From Thiorhodospira sibirica ATCC 700588 (GTDB lineage Bacteria; Pseudomonadota; Gammaproteobacteria; Ectothiorhodospirales; Ectothiorhodospiraceae), in the NCBI RefSeq assembly GCF_000227725.2, contig NZ_MU255056.1:925043-989042 (forward strand): a DNA stretch of 64,000 bases, read 5' to 3'. This document shows, one piece after another, positions 37,393 through 46,204 of this stretch. Position numbers and translations under genes: made by a program. The notes under the pieces were generated by a model. It made no database searches and was not told the origin of the DNA. It saw only the letters and a program-made list of their open reading frames with translations. Numbering within the stretch: the first letter of the stretch is position 1; the number at the start of each line of letters is the position of its first letter.

Positions 37393-37860
37393 CTAGATAA
37401 ACAGACAGATATCCGATTCGCCGGCAAACTCAAAAAAGGTCGCCGCACCGCCATATTCAATGCCATCAATGAAGGCATCGGTGGACATATCAAACAAATC
37501 CACGGTCATCTGACAGGCCACCATCTTGACTTCTGCCTCAATGCACAGCTCACGCAGCTCCTCAAGCGGGGCCACGCCCTTGGACTTCATCTTGGCCTTC
37601 ATCATGGAGGTCATCATCGCCTCCATCCCCGGCAAGGCCTGCACCAATACCGGCATCGGCATGGGCATCGGCATCCCCGGATTACCAATCGAGGTGACTT
37701 TCAGATCCAGCTTCTTTTTCAGCAGTTGCAGGCCATAAAAGGTAAAAAAGATCTGTGTCTCATAACCCAAAGCCGCCGCCGTGGAGGCCAGAATGAAAGG
37801 GGGATAGGCCCAATCCAGGGTGCCTTTGGTGGCGATAATCGCCAGTTTTTTCTCAGACAT
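37393..37860 (-). CDS. dsrE3A: DsrE-family sulfurtransferase, DsrE3A type
   Basis: 155 residues. KLAIIATKGTLDWAYPPFIL opens the fold, and the conserved sulfur-carrying Cys is in VKMVACQMTVDLFD. A Met/Pro-rich loop (GMPMPMPMPV) lies near residue 60. DsrE3A proteins exchange sulfur with TusA in sHdr-type oxidisers. It follows tusA by 25 bases, as expected for partners. Confidence 0.88.
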   Translation of the reverse strand: MSEKKLAIIATKGTLDWAYPPFILASTAAALGYETQIFFTFYGLQLLKKKLDLKVTSIGNPGMPMPMPMPVLVQALPGMEAMMTSMMKAKMKSKGVAPLEELRELCIEAEVKMVACQMTVDLFDMSTDAFIDGIEYGGAATFFEFAGESDICLFI

Positions 37861-37885
37861 AGCGCAATCGGCTCCAGGGTCGTCG

Positions 37886-38116
37886 TTAGCTCTTGCGGAT
37901 CAGAAAATAAAATTTGCCGCCATCTTCATGAGACTCGATCAGCTCATTTCCGGTTTGCTTGGCAAAGGCTTGAAAATCTTTTACGGAACCCGGATCGGTG
38001 GCAATGATGCGCAGCACCTGACCGCTTTCCAGCGTGGCCAGAGACTTTTTGGCGCGCAGAATGGGTAAAGGACAGTTCAAACCCGATGCATCAAGTTCTA
38101 GGTCAAAATTTGCCAT
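37886..38116 (-). CDS. tusA: Sulfur carrier protein TusA
   Basis: 76 residues from ATG at 38116. LDASGLNCPLPILRAKKSL carries the CPxP motif whose Cys carries persulfide. TusA distributes sulfane sulfur and here would link rhodanese to DsrE and sHdr. A hairpin (GCAGCC/GGCTGC, 38139-38159) lies just upstream in the leader after an AGGAGG that has no long frame behind it. Confidence 0.92.
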   Translation of the reverse strand: MANFDLELDASGLNCPLPILRAKKSLATLESGQVLRIIATDPGSVKDFQAFAKQTGNELIESHEDGGKFYFLIRKS

Positions 38117-38259
38117 AGTCGTGTGTGCCAACAGACGCGCAGCCTCTAAAAGTGGCTGCTCACCTGAAGGTATCCTCCTTATAAATAAAGCATTATTGCG
38201 TGAATGGATAAGGCAGCCTGTGCTGCGATTTAAACAACATAAAGCATAAAGCAGAACCG

Positions 38260-38592
38260 CTAGCGTTGATCCGGCAAGACAACGGGATAACGGTTCATCG
38301 CCCAGGCCATAATGCCACCGCGCAGATTATGCGCATTGCTCAAGCCATGCTGCGCCAAAAAAGCACAGGCCTGACCCGAGCGCGCGCCCGTGCGGCAATA
38401 AATCACCAAAGACTCATTGGCCTTGAAGTGATCCAGGCTCAACGGCAACAGATGCAAGGGCAAAAGCTCTGCCCCCTCAATAATACCCTGCGCCGTCTCG
38501 GCGGGCGTACGCACATCAATCAGGCGAAATGACTGGCCGGACTCACGCCATTGTAACAACGTCGCCGCGTCAATTTCCTTGATACCAAACAT
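38260..38592 (-). CDS. Single-domain rhodanese sulfurtransferase
   Basis: 110 residues. FRLIDVRTPAE and the active loop VIYCRTGARSGQA with the catalytic Cys define a rhodanese domain. It would load TusA with sulfane sulfur, as in the rhd-tusA-dsrE sets known from sulfur oxidisers. ATG at 38592 has AGAGG ten bases upstream and gives the usual domain start; longer frames overlap the promoter. It is the first gene of the sulfur operon. Confidence 0.9.
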   Translation of the reverse strand: MFGIKEIDAATLLQWRESGQSFRLIDVRTPAETAQGIIEGAELLPLHLLPLSLDHFKANESLVIYCRTGARSGQACAFLAQHGLSNAHNLRGGIMAWAMNRYPVVLPDQR

Positions 38593-38622
38593 GGACTGAG
38601 CCACCTCTTTTAATTGCTTTTG

Positions 38623-38652
38623 ATTATATTCAAATATCTTTATGTTTGTCCA
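38623..38652 (-). promoter_or_regulatory. Promoter of the rhd-tusA-dsrE-shdr-lbpA operon
   Basis: On the reverse strand TGGACA (38652-38647), an 18-base AT-rich spacer and TATAAT (38628-38623) precede the rhodanese start by about 30 bases. Spacing is one base over ideal. Confidence 0.6.
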
Positions 38653-39064
38653 ACAGACTTTTGCCCGGCCCAAGTGCTGGTGTAATCACATCTCAGCCTC
38701 GATTTCCAATCCCAGTCACCCGCCTAAGACAAAGCCCCCGACAAGCAGCCGGATCATACACATCCCAGCCCATTTGAGCATCAACACACCTCCCAGCGCC
38801 CGCTCCCGCTACGCTTATGGAACCCATGCCCCGGCACGGCATCATGGATTACCAGAGCGGCACGAGACCGTAAACCTCGCGCCAGGAACGCGCAGCACTG
38901 ACTGCGCAAAATCAGAGTGGTGCGGTAAAATTCTGCGTAGCGGCTGCGCCGTGGCGCGATTTGCCCACGGATGACGGTGACTGGAAAAACATCCACCCAC
39001 GCTCTGGGTTCGTATCTTGTGAGGACAGTATCTGCAATGAGTGGGCGATTAAATCAGTTTTGCC
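38653..39064. other. Gene-less stretch between the sulfur operon and ruvA
   Basis: About 410 bases with no supported gene. A 110-codon frame runs through it, but its Ser/Pro/Arg-rich product resembles nothing known and looks like non-coding C-rich DNA. No tRNA or terminator was recognised. Composition changes at its right end: 23 C to 10 G at 38701-38760, against 15 C to 27 G at 39181-39240. Confidence 0.5.
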
Positions 39065-39685
39065 CTAACCCTTGAGGCTGGCTTTGAGGGCGAGGCGTAG
39101 GCATTCCTCGGGGCTTTGGGCCTGGGAGGCGACGGCGTTGATCAGGCGGCTGGCTTCCTGGGGTTTATAGCCCAGTGAAACCAATGCGGCGATGGCGTCT
39201 TGCTGGGGGTCGGGGGTGGTGCTGGGGGCGTCAATCCCCAAGGCGCCGGCCAGGCTTTTTCCGCCGCTGTCGAGTCCATCGAGCGCCTTGAGGCGGTCGC
39301 GTAGTTCTACAATCAGGCGTTCTGCAGTTTTGCGGCCAATGCCCGGCAGACGGATCAGGGTGGCGGTGTCGCCTTCGGTGATGCAGCGGCTGAATTGTTC
39401 GGCAGTCATGCCCGAAAGAATGGCTAAGGCCATTTTTGCCCCGATGCCGTTGACCCGGATGAGGCTGCGAAACAGGGTGCGTTGGGCCTCGCTGCTGAAA
39501 CCATAGAGAATCTGGGCATCTTCGCGCACCTGTAAATGGGTGTACAGGGTGATCTGGGTGCCGACCTCGGGGAGTTCATAAAATACCGGCAGTGGGGCTT
39601 CAATTTCGTAGCCGACACCGTTGACATCCAGCACCAGATGGGGCGGTTTGCTGCTGAGGATTTCTCCGCGTAAGCGTCCGATCAT
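39065..39685 (-). CDS. ruvA: Holliday junction branch migration protein RuvA
   Basis: 206 residues from ATG at 39685, with GAGGTG four bases upstream. MIGRLRGEIL opens the OB domain. GIGAKMALAIL and LPGIGRKTAERLIVELRD are the two helix-hairpin-helix motifs. The C-terminal domain (IAALVSLGYKPQEASRLI) contacts RuvB. RuvA binds Holliday junctions. ruvB, usually next, is absent here. Confidence 0.95.
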   Translation of the reverse strand: MIGRLRGEILSSKPPHLVLDVNGVGYEIEAPLPVFYELPEVGTQITLYTHLQVREDAQILYGFSSEAQRTLFRSLIRVNGIGAKMALAILSGMTAEQFSRCITEGDTATLIRLPGIGRKTAERLIVELRDRLKALDGLDSGGKSLAGALGIDAPSTTPDPQQDAIAALVSLGYKPQEASRLINAVASQAQSPEECLRLALKASLKG

Positions 39686-40202
39686 CGCCACCTCGCTTTG
39701 CCAGGAATACGCTGTGTCAAGGGGGCCAGGCGCTGCAAGGTGGCCTGGCTGTAGGCATGACACAAGGCTGCTGCGAGCGCATCGCAAGCATCGGCAGCGG
39801 GGGCTTTGGAGAGTCTGAGCAGTCGGCAGATCATGTGTTGTACCTGTGCTTTGTTGGCGGCGCCGCTGCCGGTGACGGCCTGTTTGATGGCGCGGGGGGC
39901 ATATTCTGCCACGCCTACGCCGTGTTGTACGGCGGCACAAATCGCCGCTCCACGCGCCTGACCCAGCTTGAGTGCGGAGGCGGCATTGCGTGCGACAAAT
40001 ACCTGTTCGATGGAGATCATTTCGGGCTGCTGTTCCTGGATGATCTGGCTAAGTTGGCTAAAGATCACACCCAGACGGCTTGGCATCTCGGCATCGCCTA
40101 AACGGATGCAGCCGCTGAGCAGATGGTGATGCTGGCTGCCGTGCTGTTCAATGATGCCATATCCGGTGACCTGGAGCCGGGGTCGATGCCCATGATGCGC
40201 AT
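39682..40202 (-). pseudogene. ruvC: Holliday junction resolvase RuvC, one-base frameshift
   Basis: The gene starts at ATG 40202 (MRIMGIDPGSR, including the first catalytic Asp). About 10 codons in, near 40170, one base appears to be missing. Restoring a G after AGG recovers VTGYGIIEQHGS and joins the remaining frame, starting with LGDAEMPSRLGVIF, for a normal 173-residue RuvC ending with the DACDALAAALCHA block. As read, the product is cut short. This could be a true mutation or a sequencing error, as everything else is intact. It overlaps ruvA by four bases. Confidence 0.85.
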
Positions 40203-40206
40203 GAGA

Positions 40207-40725
40207 TTAGCCCTGCTGCTGGTGCCAGTGGGCGATAAACTCGGCAATCACCGGCGGCTGATTGAGTGGCAGCAGCGGCACGCCGGTTGCCAGATTGGCG
40301 AGGTCGCTGGCCACGGCGATGATATGCGGATCGTCAGGCTGGAGCAGCGGCTTGCCCAGGCTAGGCCGATGCAGTTCGAGTTTGGCAAAGGGCTGGTCTT
40401 TGAGTCCTTCCACCAGTACCAGATCACAGGCCGTATGCTCCAGACCGTTGAGCAGGCTGGCCAGTGTCAGGCTTTGGGGCTGCGGATATTGCACCATCAG
40501 CGCCCGTTGCGTGGGCGAGGCCAGCAGGGTTTGCGTGGCCCCGGCCTGATGCAGGCGGTGGCTGTCTTTGCCGGGGGTGTCGATGTCAAAGGCATGGTGC
40601 GTGGTTTTGATCACCGCCACCCGCAGATGACGCGCTGCCAGCAGGGGAATCAGGGCCTGCAGCAGGGTGGTTTTGCCCGCCCCGCTAAAGGCCGCCAGAC
40701 CGAGCACCGGCACAGCGGCGCTCAA
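40207..40725 (-). CDS. mobB: Molybdopterin-guanine dinucleotide biosynthesis protein MobB
   Basis: 172 residues. GLAAFSGAGKTTLLQAL is the Walker A motif, and KTTHHAFDIDTPGKDSHR and LVLVEGLKDQPF are MobB blocks. MobB is a GTPase that assists attachment of GMP to molybdopterin. The start is TTG at 40725, overlapping the Anbu stop, with GGGGGAG close upstream; GTG at 40713 is possible. mobA is not adjacent. Molybdenum enzymes are therefore expected in this organism. Confidence 0.88.
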   Translation of the reverse strand: MSAAVPVLGLAAFSGAGKTTLLQALIPLLAARHLRVAVIKTTHHAFDIDTPGKDSHRLHQAGATQTLLASPTQRALMVQYPQPQSLTLASLLNGLEHTACDLVLVEGLKDQPFAKLELHRPSLGKPLLQPDDPHIIAVASDLANLATGVPLLPLNQPPVIAEFIAHWHQQQG

Positions 40726-41534
40726 CGCTCCCCCTTTTTCGCGGTGCTCTTGCGTTTGGCGCCAGCAGCACTCAGCTGCACCCCTTGTTTTTTGCGCGAT
40801 TTGGCCCGCTCCCAGTCAAACAGCGGCAACTCGGCAAAGGCCTTTTTAATGTTCTCATCCCAGCCTTTTTTGAGTTCTATCAGGTAGGGGTGATCGGTTT
40901 CCAGACACAGATAATGCTCAAAGGAGAAGCTGTCTTTGGCATAGACCAGCACCTCAATGGGCGGGCCGACGGTGACGTTGGAGCGCATGGTCGAATCAAT
41001 GGACACCAATGCGCAGCGTGTGGCATCGCCCAAGCTGGTTTCATGCGAGATGATGCGATCCAGAATCGGCTTGCCGTATTTGCTCTCGCCAATCTGCAAA
41101 AAAGGCGTCTGCGCGGAGGAGGTGATGAAATTTCCCTGCGGATAGATCATGAAAATCGCCGGAGCTTCGCCGTCAATCTGCCCGCCAAGGATGAATGAGG
41201 CATCCGCCTTAAAGCCGGAGCGACTTAAGGCCTCGTCGTGCTTTTCCTGCTCGGTGCGGTTCACCCGCCCAAGGTATTCAGCGGCCTCAGACATGTGTTT
41301 GACGGTGTGCAGGCTCTCCTCGGCAGAATCTTCAATATCCCGCTTGAGCTGATTGATCACCGCCTGGGTGGTGGCCAGATTGCCTGCCGTGAGCAAGACA
41401 AACACGCGCTCGGCGCTGACCTCAAAAAGATGCATTTTGCTGTAGGTGCTGATTTGATCAACCCCGGCATTGGTACGGGAATCCGAGGCAAATACCAATC
41501 CGCCATCTAATTCAACGGCAACACAATAAGTCAT
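40722..41534 (-). CDS. Anbu, HslV-like bacterial proteasome-type peptidase
   Basis: 270 residues from ATG at 41534. After Met removal, Thr would be the N-terminal nucleophile (MTYCVAVELDGGLVFASDSR). VFVLLTAGNLATTQAV and CALVSIDSTMRSNVTVGPP are typical of Anbu. The lysine-rich C-terminal tail is variable. Anbu forms open ring assemblies and is usually encoded with an ATP-grasp protein, an alpha-E protein and a transglutaminase; none is present here, so its partners are unknown. Confidence 0.88.
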   Translation of the reverse strand: MTYCVAVELDGGLVFASDSRTNAGVDQISTYSKMHLFEVSAERVFVLLTAGNLATTQAVINQLKRDIEDSAEESLHTVKHMSEAAEYLGRVNRTEQEKHDEALSRSGFKADASFILGGQIDGEAPAIFMIYPQGNFITSSAQTPFLQIGESKYGKPILDRIISHETSLGDATRCALVSIDSTMRSNVTVGPPIEVLVYAKDSFSFEHYLCLETDHPYLIELKKGWDENIKKAFAELPLFDWERAKSRKKQGVQLSAAGAKRKSTAKKGER

Positions 41535-41648
41535 AAGCCTAAATGTCTGTGAAGGGTTAGTGGATGTGTATGGCTGGTACCGGGTCGGCACGGCATTTGC
41601 CACACGGGCGTATTGAGGACATGGGTTTATGTTGCCAGCATAGCAAAG

Positions 41649-42389
41649 TCAGCGGCCTGATCCCATCATCTTGATACCGGATAGCGTGCGGAGAGCGCCG
41701 TCATGGCGGTGTGCGGGCACGGGACTAAGGGGTGAGGGCAGCGGCAAAATGTACCCGTCTTTTAGCTGCCATTGGCTTTGGGTGACGCGGCGCAAAAAGC
41801 GGGCATCATGGGAAATAATCACCAGGGTTTGCGGGAGGTGATTGAGAATTTCAATCAGGCGTTCGCAGGTGGCCTCATCCAGGGCATTGGTCGGTTCATC
41901 CAGCAATAATATCTCCGGCTGCATGGCCAGCACGCAAGCCAGACTGACCAGGCGCTTTTCGCCGCCAGAGAGCTGATAGGTCACGCGCTCTTTGAGGTGC
42001 AACAAATTAAGCTGGCTCAGGGTCTGTTCAACCAGCGCCAGCGCCTCGGCCAGCGTTTTGCCCTGATTGAGCGGCCCAAAGGCGATGTCTTCTTGCACCG
42101 TCGGGCAAAACAGCTGATCATCCGGGTCTTGGAATACCAGGCCGATGCGGGCGCGCACTTCGCGAAAATCGGCCTCACGCTGCCGCAGCTGCCCAAAGGC
42201 GCGAATCTGGCCATGCGTGGGTTTGAGCAGGCCAACACACAACAGCAGCAAGGTGCTTTTGCCGGTGCCATTAGGGCCGGTCAGAGCGATGCGCTCCCCG
42301 GCGCGCAGGGTTAAATCCACGCCCTTGAGCACCGGCGGCTGCCCCGGATAGCCAAAATGCACAGCAGATAATTCGAGCAGTTCGTTCAA
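41649..42389 (-). CDS. ECF/cobalt-type ABC transporter ATPase (CbiO-like)
   Basis: About 246 residues. Walker A GPNGTGKSTLLLLC, Q-loop QDPDDQLFCPTVQEDIAFG, signature QLSGGEKRL and Walker B ILLLDEPTNALD are complete. The Q-loop block is typical of CbiO/EcfA ATPases of metal or vitamin transporters. The start is uncertain: TTG at 42389 has AGGA upstream. No membrane (CbiQ/EcfT) or substrate-binding subunit gene is adjacent, so its substrate is unknown. Confidence 0.8.
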   Translation of the reverse strand: MNELLELSAVHFGYPGQPPVLKGVDLTLRAGERIALTGPNGTGKSTLLLLCVGLLKPTHGQIRAFGQLRQREADFREVRARIGLVFQDPDDQLFCPTVQEDIAFGPLNQGKTLAEALALVEQTLSQLNLLHLKERVTYQLSGGEKRLVSLACVLAMQPEILLLDEPTNALDEATCERLIEILNHLPQTLVIISHDARFLRRVTQSQWQLKDGYILPLPSPLSPVPAHRHDGALRTLSGIKMMGSGR

Positions 42390-42445
42390 CGGTTCGGGAT
42401 TCCTGATATAGAGGGCTTTACAGCGGCGGTGCCCAGCCGCCCGGC

Positions 42446-42499
42446 GTGGCGACACCGTCTGGGTGTCGCTTTTTTATGCGGTATCTGGAAGATGCCATC
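42446..42499 (+). repeat. REPIN-like composite (copy B) with intrinsic-terminator half
   Basis: GCGACACC-GTCTG-GGTGTCGC is followed by six T, then hairpin 2 with arms GGTATCT and AGATGCC and loop GGA. It is ordered as in copy A. The T-tract faces right while tamB and cbiO, on either side, read left. Confidence 0.65.
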
Positions 42500-42505
42500 A
42501 TGTCT

Positions 42506-45500
42506 TTAGCGTTCTTTGCGAAAAATCAGGTCCATGCTTTGCGCATCCTGGCCGGAGCGCGTTTCCAGGCTTAGCGTGGGCGTGAGGGTGTAGCGCAGCA
42601 GCAGGTTGGTGCCTTGTTCGACCAGCCCGACGGTGTAGCGCAAATACAGCCGGGGGGAGAGCTGTTTGCCCATCATCAGGGCGGTTTCTTCCAGGCCGCC
42701 GTCGGCATCAATGCTCAGCTCATCCAGCCCCAGCTGGGAGGCCAGATGTTCGGTGATAAAGGCACCGCGCTCAATGCCGTATAAGGTGATGGCCTCGGCA
42801 ATCAGATTGCCTTCGCCGGCGGAGGCACCTGATAAAGGCCGGCCGGTGAGCAGATAGGCCATCGCGTCACTTTCTTCCATCGGCGGTGTGGCATAGACCC
42901 GTGAGCGCGGTTCTGCCAGTGTGCCGCCGATCTCCAGACCAGCCACCACGTCATGCACCGGGATACGGCGCTCGGCACGCACATCCAGGCCGGGATTATC
43001 CGGCGGCCCCTGAAAAATCAGGCGGCCTTGCGCCACGCGCAGATCCTGCCCATAGGATTTGTAGCGTCCCTCACGAATCTGGATCTCACCGACCACCCGC
43101 GTCGGGCGCTCCGGCAGGCTTTCCACGCGCACATCCCCGGCAAGCATTGCTTGCAGGCCATAGCCACTGAGGCTGACCTGATCCCCTAAGAACACCTGCA
43201 CCCGCGCCTCGACCCGTACCGGCAAGGGCGCTTCTTCTATTTCCTGATCGATGATCACCTCATCGCCGGAAACCCTCACCGCTTGCGGCGGTAAGTCCAT
43301 CAGTGCCAGCGTGGCTTGCGGGATGCGCACCTGCCCATCAATCTGCAGGCGTTGCTGGGCCAGGTGCAGGGTCAGTTGCGGGCTGAGCTGTGCCTGAATA
43401 TCCGGGCGATTGAGGATGGTGAAGTTTTCCCCGTGTAGTTGCAGATCCAGCAGGCGCTCTGCCTGTGCCTGAAGATTAACAACCCCCTCCCAGTGCAGCT
43501 GGCCATCCCCAGAGACGGTACTGCCGGAGATGGCCAGGGAATCGCCATTATCAGCACGGATCAGGGTATGCAGTTCGCTGAGCGCAATCCCCGCCTCGGG
43601 AATCATCAGTTGTCCATCATCCAGACGCAAGGCACCGCGCAGACTGGGCTGGCGTAGCGGGCCTTGCAGCTGCAGATCGCCCGCCAGACGCCCTTGCAAG
43701 CCTTCGGTTTGCGGCACAAAGGCCTGTAACCAATGCAGATCGGGCAGCGCCAGATTGAGCTGGGCATCCAGCATCGGGCTGGCCTGGAATACCTGCGTGG
43801 CCACCAGTCCGGCGCGGATCGTCCCTTGCTCAAGAAAATCCATAACCAGGGTTGCATCCAGGCGTTCTCCCTGCAGGCTGGCGTTCAGGGCGGTGTCACG
43901 ATAGGCAATCTGCAGGCGTTCGCCTTCCTGGGCACCGGGTACATGCAGCTTGCCCGGCTCCAGCTCAAGCCGTGCGGTCACTGCCAACGGGTTGAGGCTT
44001 TGCAGACGGGCCTGGGCACTCAGGGCGCCTTCCACCTCGATGGTCTCGCCCAGCCACGGCTTGAGTCGTTGCAAATCCACGCCGCTGAGCTGCATTTGGG
44101 CCTGGGTGCTGCCATCGTTTTGCCACTGGCCTTCCAGGCACAGACGCGCTGCGTCCTGACGCAGGCAGGCGGTGCGCAGCTGCACCGCCTCTGCCGCCAG
44201 CGCCAGGGCCGCAGGTTCGAGCAATTGCCAGCGCCCGGCCTGGGCTTGCTCCAGATTCAGGCGGGTTAGCTGTCCTTGCCAGCGCAAAGACGCATCCAGC
44301 CCGCCCGCCAGGCTCAGGCCCAGCTGACCCTCGGGGCTGTGCAAATCGAGCTGGATGCGGTGCTGCTGTTGCTGTCCTTGTCCCTGCAAGGTGGCCTCGG
44401 TGATGCTCAACCCTTCACCCAGCGCCACACCGCGCAGACTGAGCTGTACATCCAGCGGTTGTTGCGCCCCCAGGCCGCCATTGAAATTCAAGGCCAGCGT
44501 CTCTACGCGGTGGTCTTGATAGCCTAAAGCCGTGGCATTGGCACGCAGTTGCACCGTTGGGCTTAGGGCGGTGCCCTGTATCTGTCCGCGTGCCTGCAAC
44601 TGGCCGCTGAGTTCCGGCCACAGCGCCGCCAAGTCAGGGGCATTGAGGTCCAGATCAAGCTGCACGGGTGCGTTATCCAGCGTCCCCAGGCCCAGCGTCC
44701 CTGCCAGGCGTAACCGGTTGCGGCCTACGCCCGCCTCAATGTCTTGAAATTGCACCCGCTGCGCATCCAGCTCGGCCTTGCCCTGCAACTGCACCGGATA
44801 GCTGCGCAGCTCGCCCTGCAATTGCTCGATGTCCAGCAGCGCCTGCAACGCCCCAGCTTCATTCATGCGCCCGTGGGTACGCAAACGGGTGCGCAAATCG
44901 CCGGGAAATTCCGGGGCCAGGGCGGCGGGATTGAGTTGTTCTCCTTGCAGGGCCAGTTCCCAACGCAGGCTTGGCTGCCAATGAACGACCCCATCAAGCT
45001 GGATGCGGCCCGGCTCGCCAACGGCAAGCAAATGCGCAATACGAAATTGATCCTGTTGCCCTTGTCCGCTTAGCTCCAGCGCCAGGGTGGGCCATAGCCC
45101 ATAACGCGCCTGGGTTGAAAGGCTGAGCTGATATGCCGCCAGATCGCCGCGCAGATGCAGGCTTCCAGGCGCCAGCTGCAGGTTTTCCTGCTCCGTGGCG
45201 CCGTGCCATTGCACCATTTGCCAATGGTGCTGCAGATCCACAAACAGCTGCTCCAGCGGATCATTGATCTGGCCGTGCCCACTGAGCGTTAGCGGTGCAG
45301 TGACCTGATGTGCGAGATTAAGGCCGCGCAGATCGCCGTCTAGCGTGATATTGCCCTGCGCTTCAGTGGCTGCCAGGCCGTGTTGCAGTGCCTCTGGCAA
45401 GGCCAGCTGCCACTGGGCCTGCAGGCTCAGCGGATAGGGGTAACTCGGCAATACCTGCCCCTGCAGCGCCAGCGTACCTTCATCGGCGTGAGCCTCAAGC

Positions 45501-46030
45501 CTGGATATATGCAGACCTGTTTCATCCCAGCGGGCCTGCCCCTGAATCTGTGCCAGTGAAATCACGGTGGCATCGGCCTCGGGACTCAAGACCAGCCGGA
45601 ATTGCTCAACCGCCAGCGTGTCCAGCGTGATCGTGATGGGCAAACGGATATCCCAGACCGGCAAGGTCAGCGGCTCGGGTGGCTGGGGTTTGGGTGCCGG
45701 AGTCAGCAGCACTTCCAGCTCGCGGGCTTCCAGGCTTAAAACGTGCAGGTTGCGCTCACGCAGCGCCAGCCAGGCCGGTGTGAGTGACAAGGATTCGGCC
45801 TTGACGGTGACGGCATCATGGCGATAATGCGCCTGCTCAAGGGTCAGGCCGCGCCATAAACTGCCGCGAATCTGCATCGCGCCCGCGTCAATGCCCGCCC
45901 ATTGCAGGCCCTGTTGCAAAGCCCATTGGCTGCCGCTTTGGGTGGTCACCAGCCAGACCGGGATCAGCAGTAGCAACAGCGTTAAAATGACCAAAGCCGT
46001 CAGCCATTTTGCTATGATGCGCACCATCAT
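42506..46030 (-). CDS. tamB: Translocation and assembly module inner-membrane protein TamB
   Basis: 1174 residues. An N-terminal membrane anchor (LVILTLLLLLIPVWLV) is followed by a long beta-rich periplasmic region and a C-terminal DUF490 domain (LIAEAITLYGIERG, SPRLYLRYTVGLVEQGTNLL). The fold is expected to be a lipid-carrying beta-taco that spans the periplasm. TamA, the usual outer-membrane partner encoded upstream, is absent; the upstream gap instead leads to a divergent polysaccharide exporter. Length is normal for the family. Confidence 0.92.
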   Translation of the reverse strand: MMVRIIAKWLTALVILTLLLLLIPVWLVTTQSGSQWALQQGLQWAGIDAGAMQIRGSLWRGLTLEQAHYRHDAVTVKAESLSLTPAWLALRERNLHVLSLEARELEVLLTPAPKPQPPEPLTLPVWDIRLPITITLDTLAVEQFRLVLSPEADATVISLAQIQGQARWDETGLHISRLEAHADEGTLALQGQVLPSYPYPLSLQAQWQLALPEALQHGLAATEAQGNITLDGDLRGLNLAHQVTAPLTLSGHGQINDPLEQLFVDLQHHWQMVQWHGATEQENLQLAPGSLHLRGDLAAYQLSLSTQARYGLWPTLALELSGQGQQDQFRIAHLLAVGEPGRIQLDGVVHWQPSLRWELALQGEQLNPAALAPEFPGDLRTRLRTHGRMNEAGALQALLDIEQLQGELRSYPVQLQGKAELDAQRVQFQDIEAGVGRNRLRLAGTLGLGTLDNAPVQLDLDLNAPDLAALWPELSGQLQARGQIQGTALSPTVQLRANATALGYQDHRVETLALNFNGGLGAQQPLDVQLSLRGVALGEGLSITEATLQGQGQQQQHRIQLDLHSPEGQLGLSLAGGLDASLRWQGQLTRLNLEQAQAGRWQLLEPAALALAAEAVQLRTACLRQDAARLCLEGQWQNDGSTQAQMQLSGVDLQRLKPWLGETIEVEGALSAQARLQSLNPLAVTARLELEPGKLHVPGAQEGERLQIAYRDTALNASLQGERLDATLVMDFLEQGTIRAGLVATQVFQASPMLDAQLNLALPDLHWLQAFVPQTEGLQGRLAGDLQLQGPLRQPSLRGALRLDDGQLMIPEAGIALSELHTLIRADNGDSLAISGSTVSGDGQLHWEGVVNLQAQAERLLDLQLHGENFTILNRPDIQAQLSPQLTLHLAQQRLQIDGQVRIPQATLALMDLPPQAVRVSGDEVIIDQEIEEAPLPVRVEARVQVFLGDQVSLSGYGLQAMLAGDVRVESLPERPTRVVGEIQIREGRYKSYGQDLRVAQGRLIFQGPPDNPGLDVRAERRIPVHDVVAGLEIGGTLAEPRSRVYATPPMEESDAMAYLLTGRPLSGASAGEGNLIAEAITLYGIERGAFITEHLASQLGLDELSIDADGGLEETALMMGKQLSPRLYLRYTVGLVEQGTNLLLRYTLTPTLSLETRSGQDAQSMDLIFRKER

Positions 46031-46100
46031 GAATTCTCCATCGCTTTGCGTCGGGGTGTCGTGTCCAGGGGCAGATGAGGACCGTATACATATATGGCGG

Positions 46101-46178
46101 GATCATCGTGATGCCGCTGCAAAAAGCGACCGCTGGAAGATACCACTACGTACTGCGAACGCAAGCTGCGTCCGCTAC
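46101..46178 (-). repeat. REPIN-like composite (copy E) plus an extra REP
   Basis: Read on the reverse strand there is a 24-base REP (46178-46155: GTAG, CGGACGCA, loop AGC, TGCGTTCGC). A second follows (46149-46126: GTAG, TGGTATCT, loop TCC, AGCGGTCGC), then a T5 tract and a degenerate hairpin GCGGCATCA/TGATCCCGC. They fill the divergent tamB-wzm gap. Confidence 0.65.
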
Positions 46179-46204
46179 GGCCTATCATTTTCTGAAAAAA
46201 TTGC

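Noticed and set aside
38642-38974. 110-codon + strand frame in the gap before ruvA
   Set aside because: No ribosome site, no recognisable family, Ser/Pro/Arg-rich; it also covers the sulfur-operon promoter.
42360-42480. tRNA-like GGTTCGGGATTCC text
   Set aside because: No matching acceptor, D or anticodon stems could be drawn; the nearby hairpin belongs to the REPIN-like copy B.
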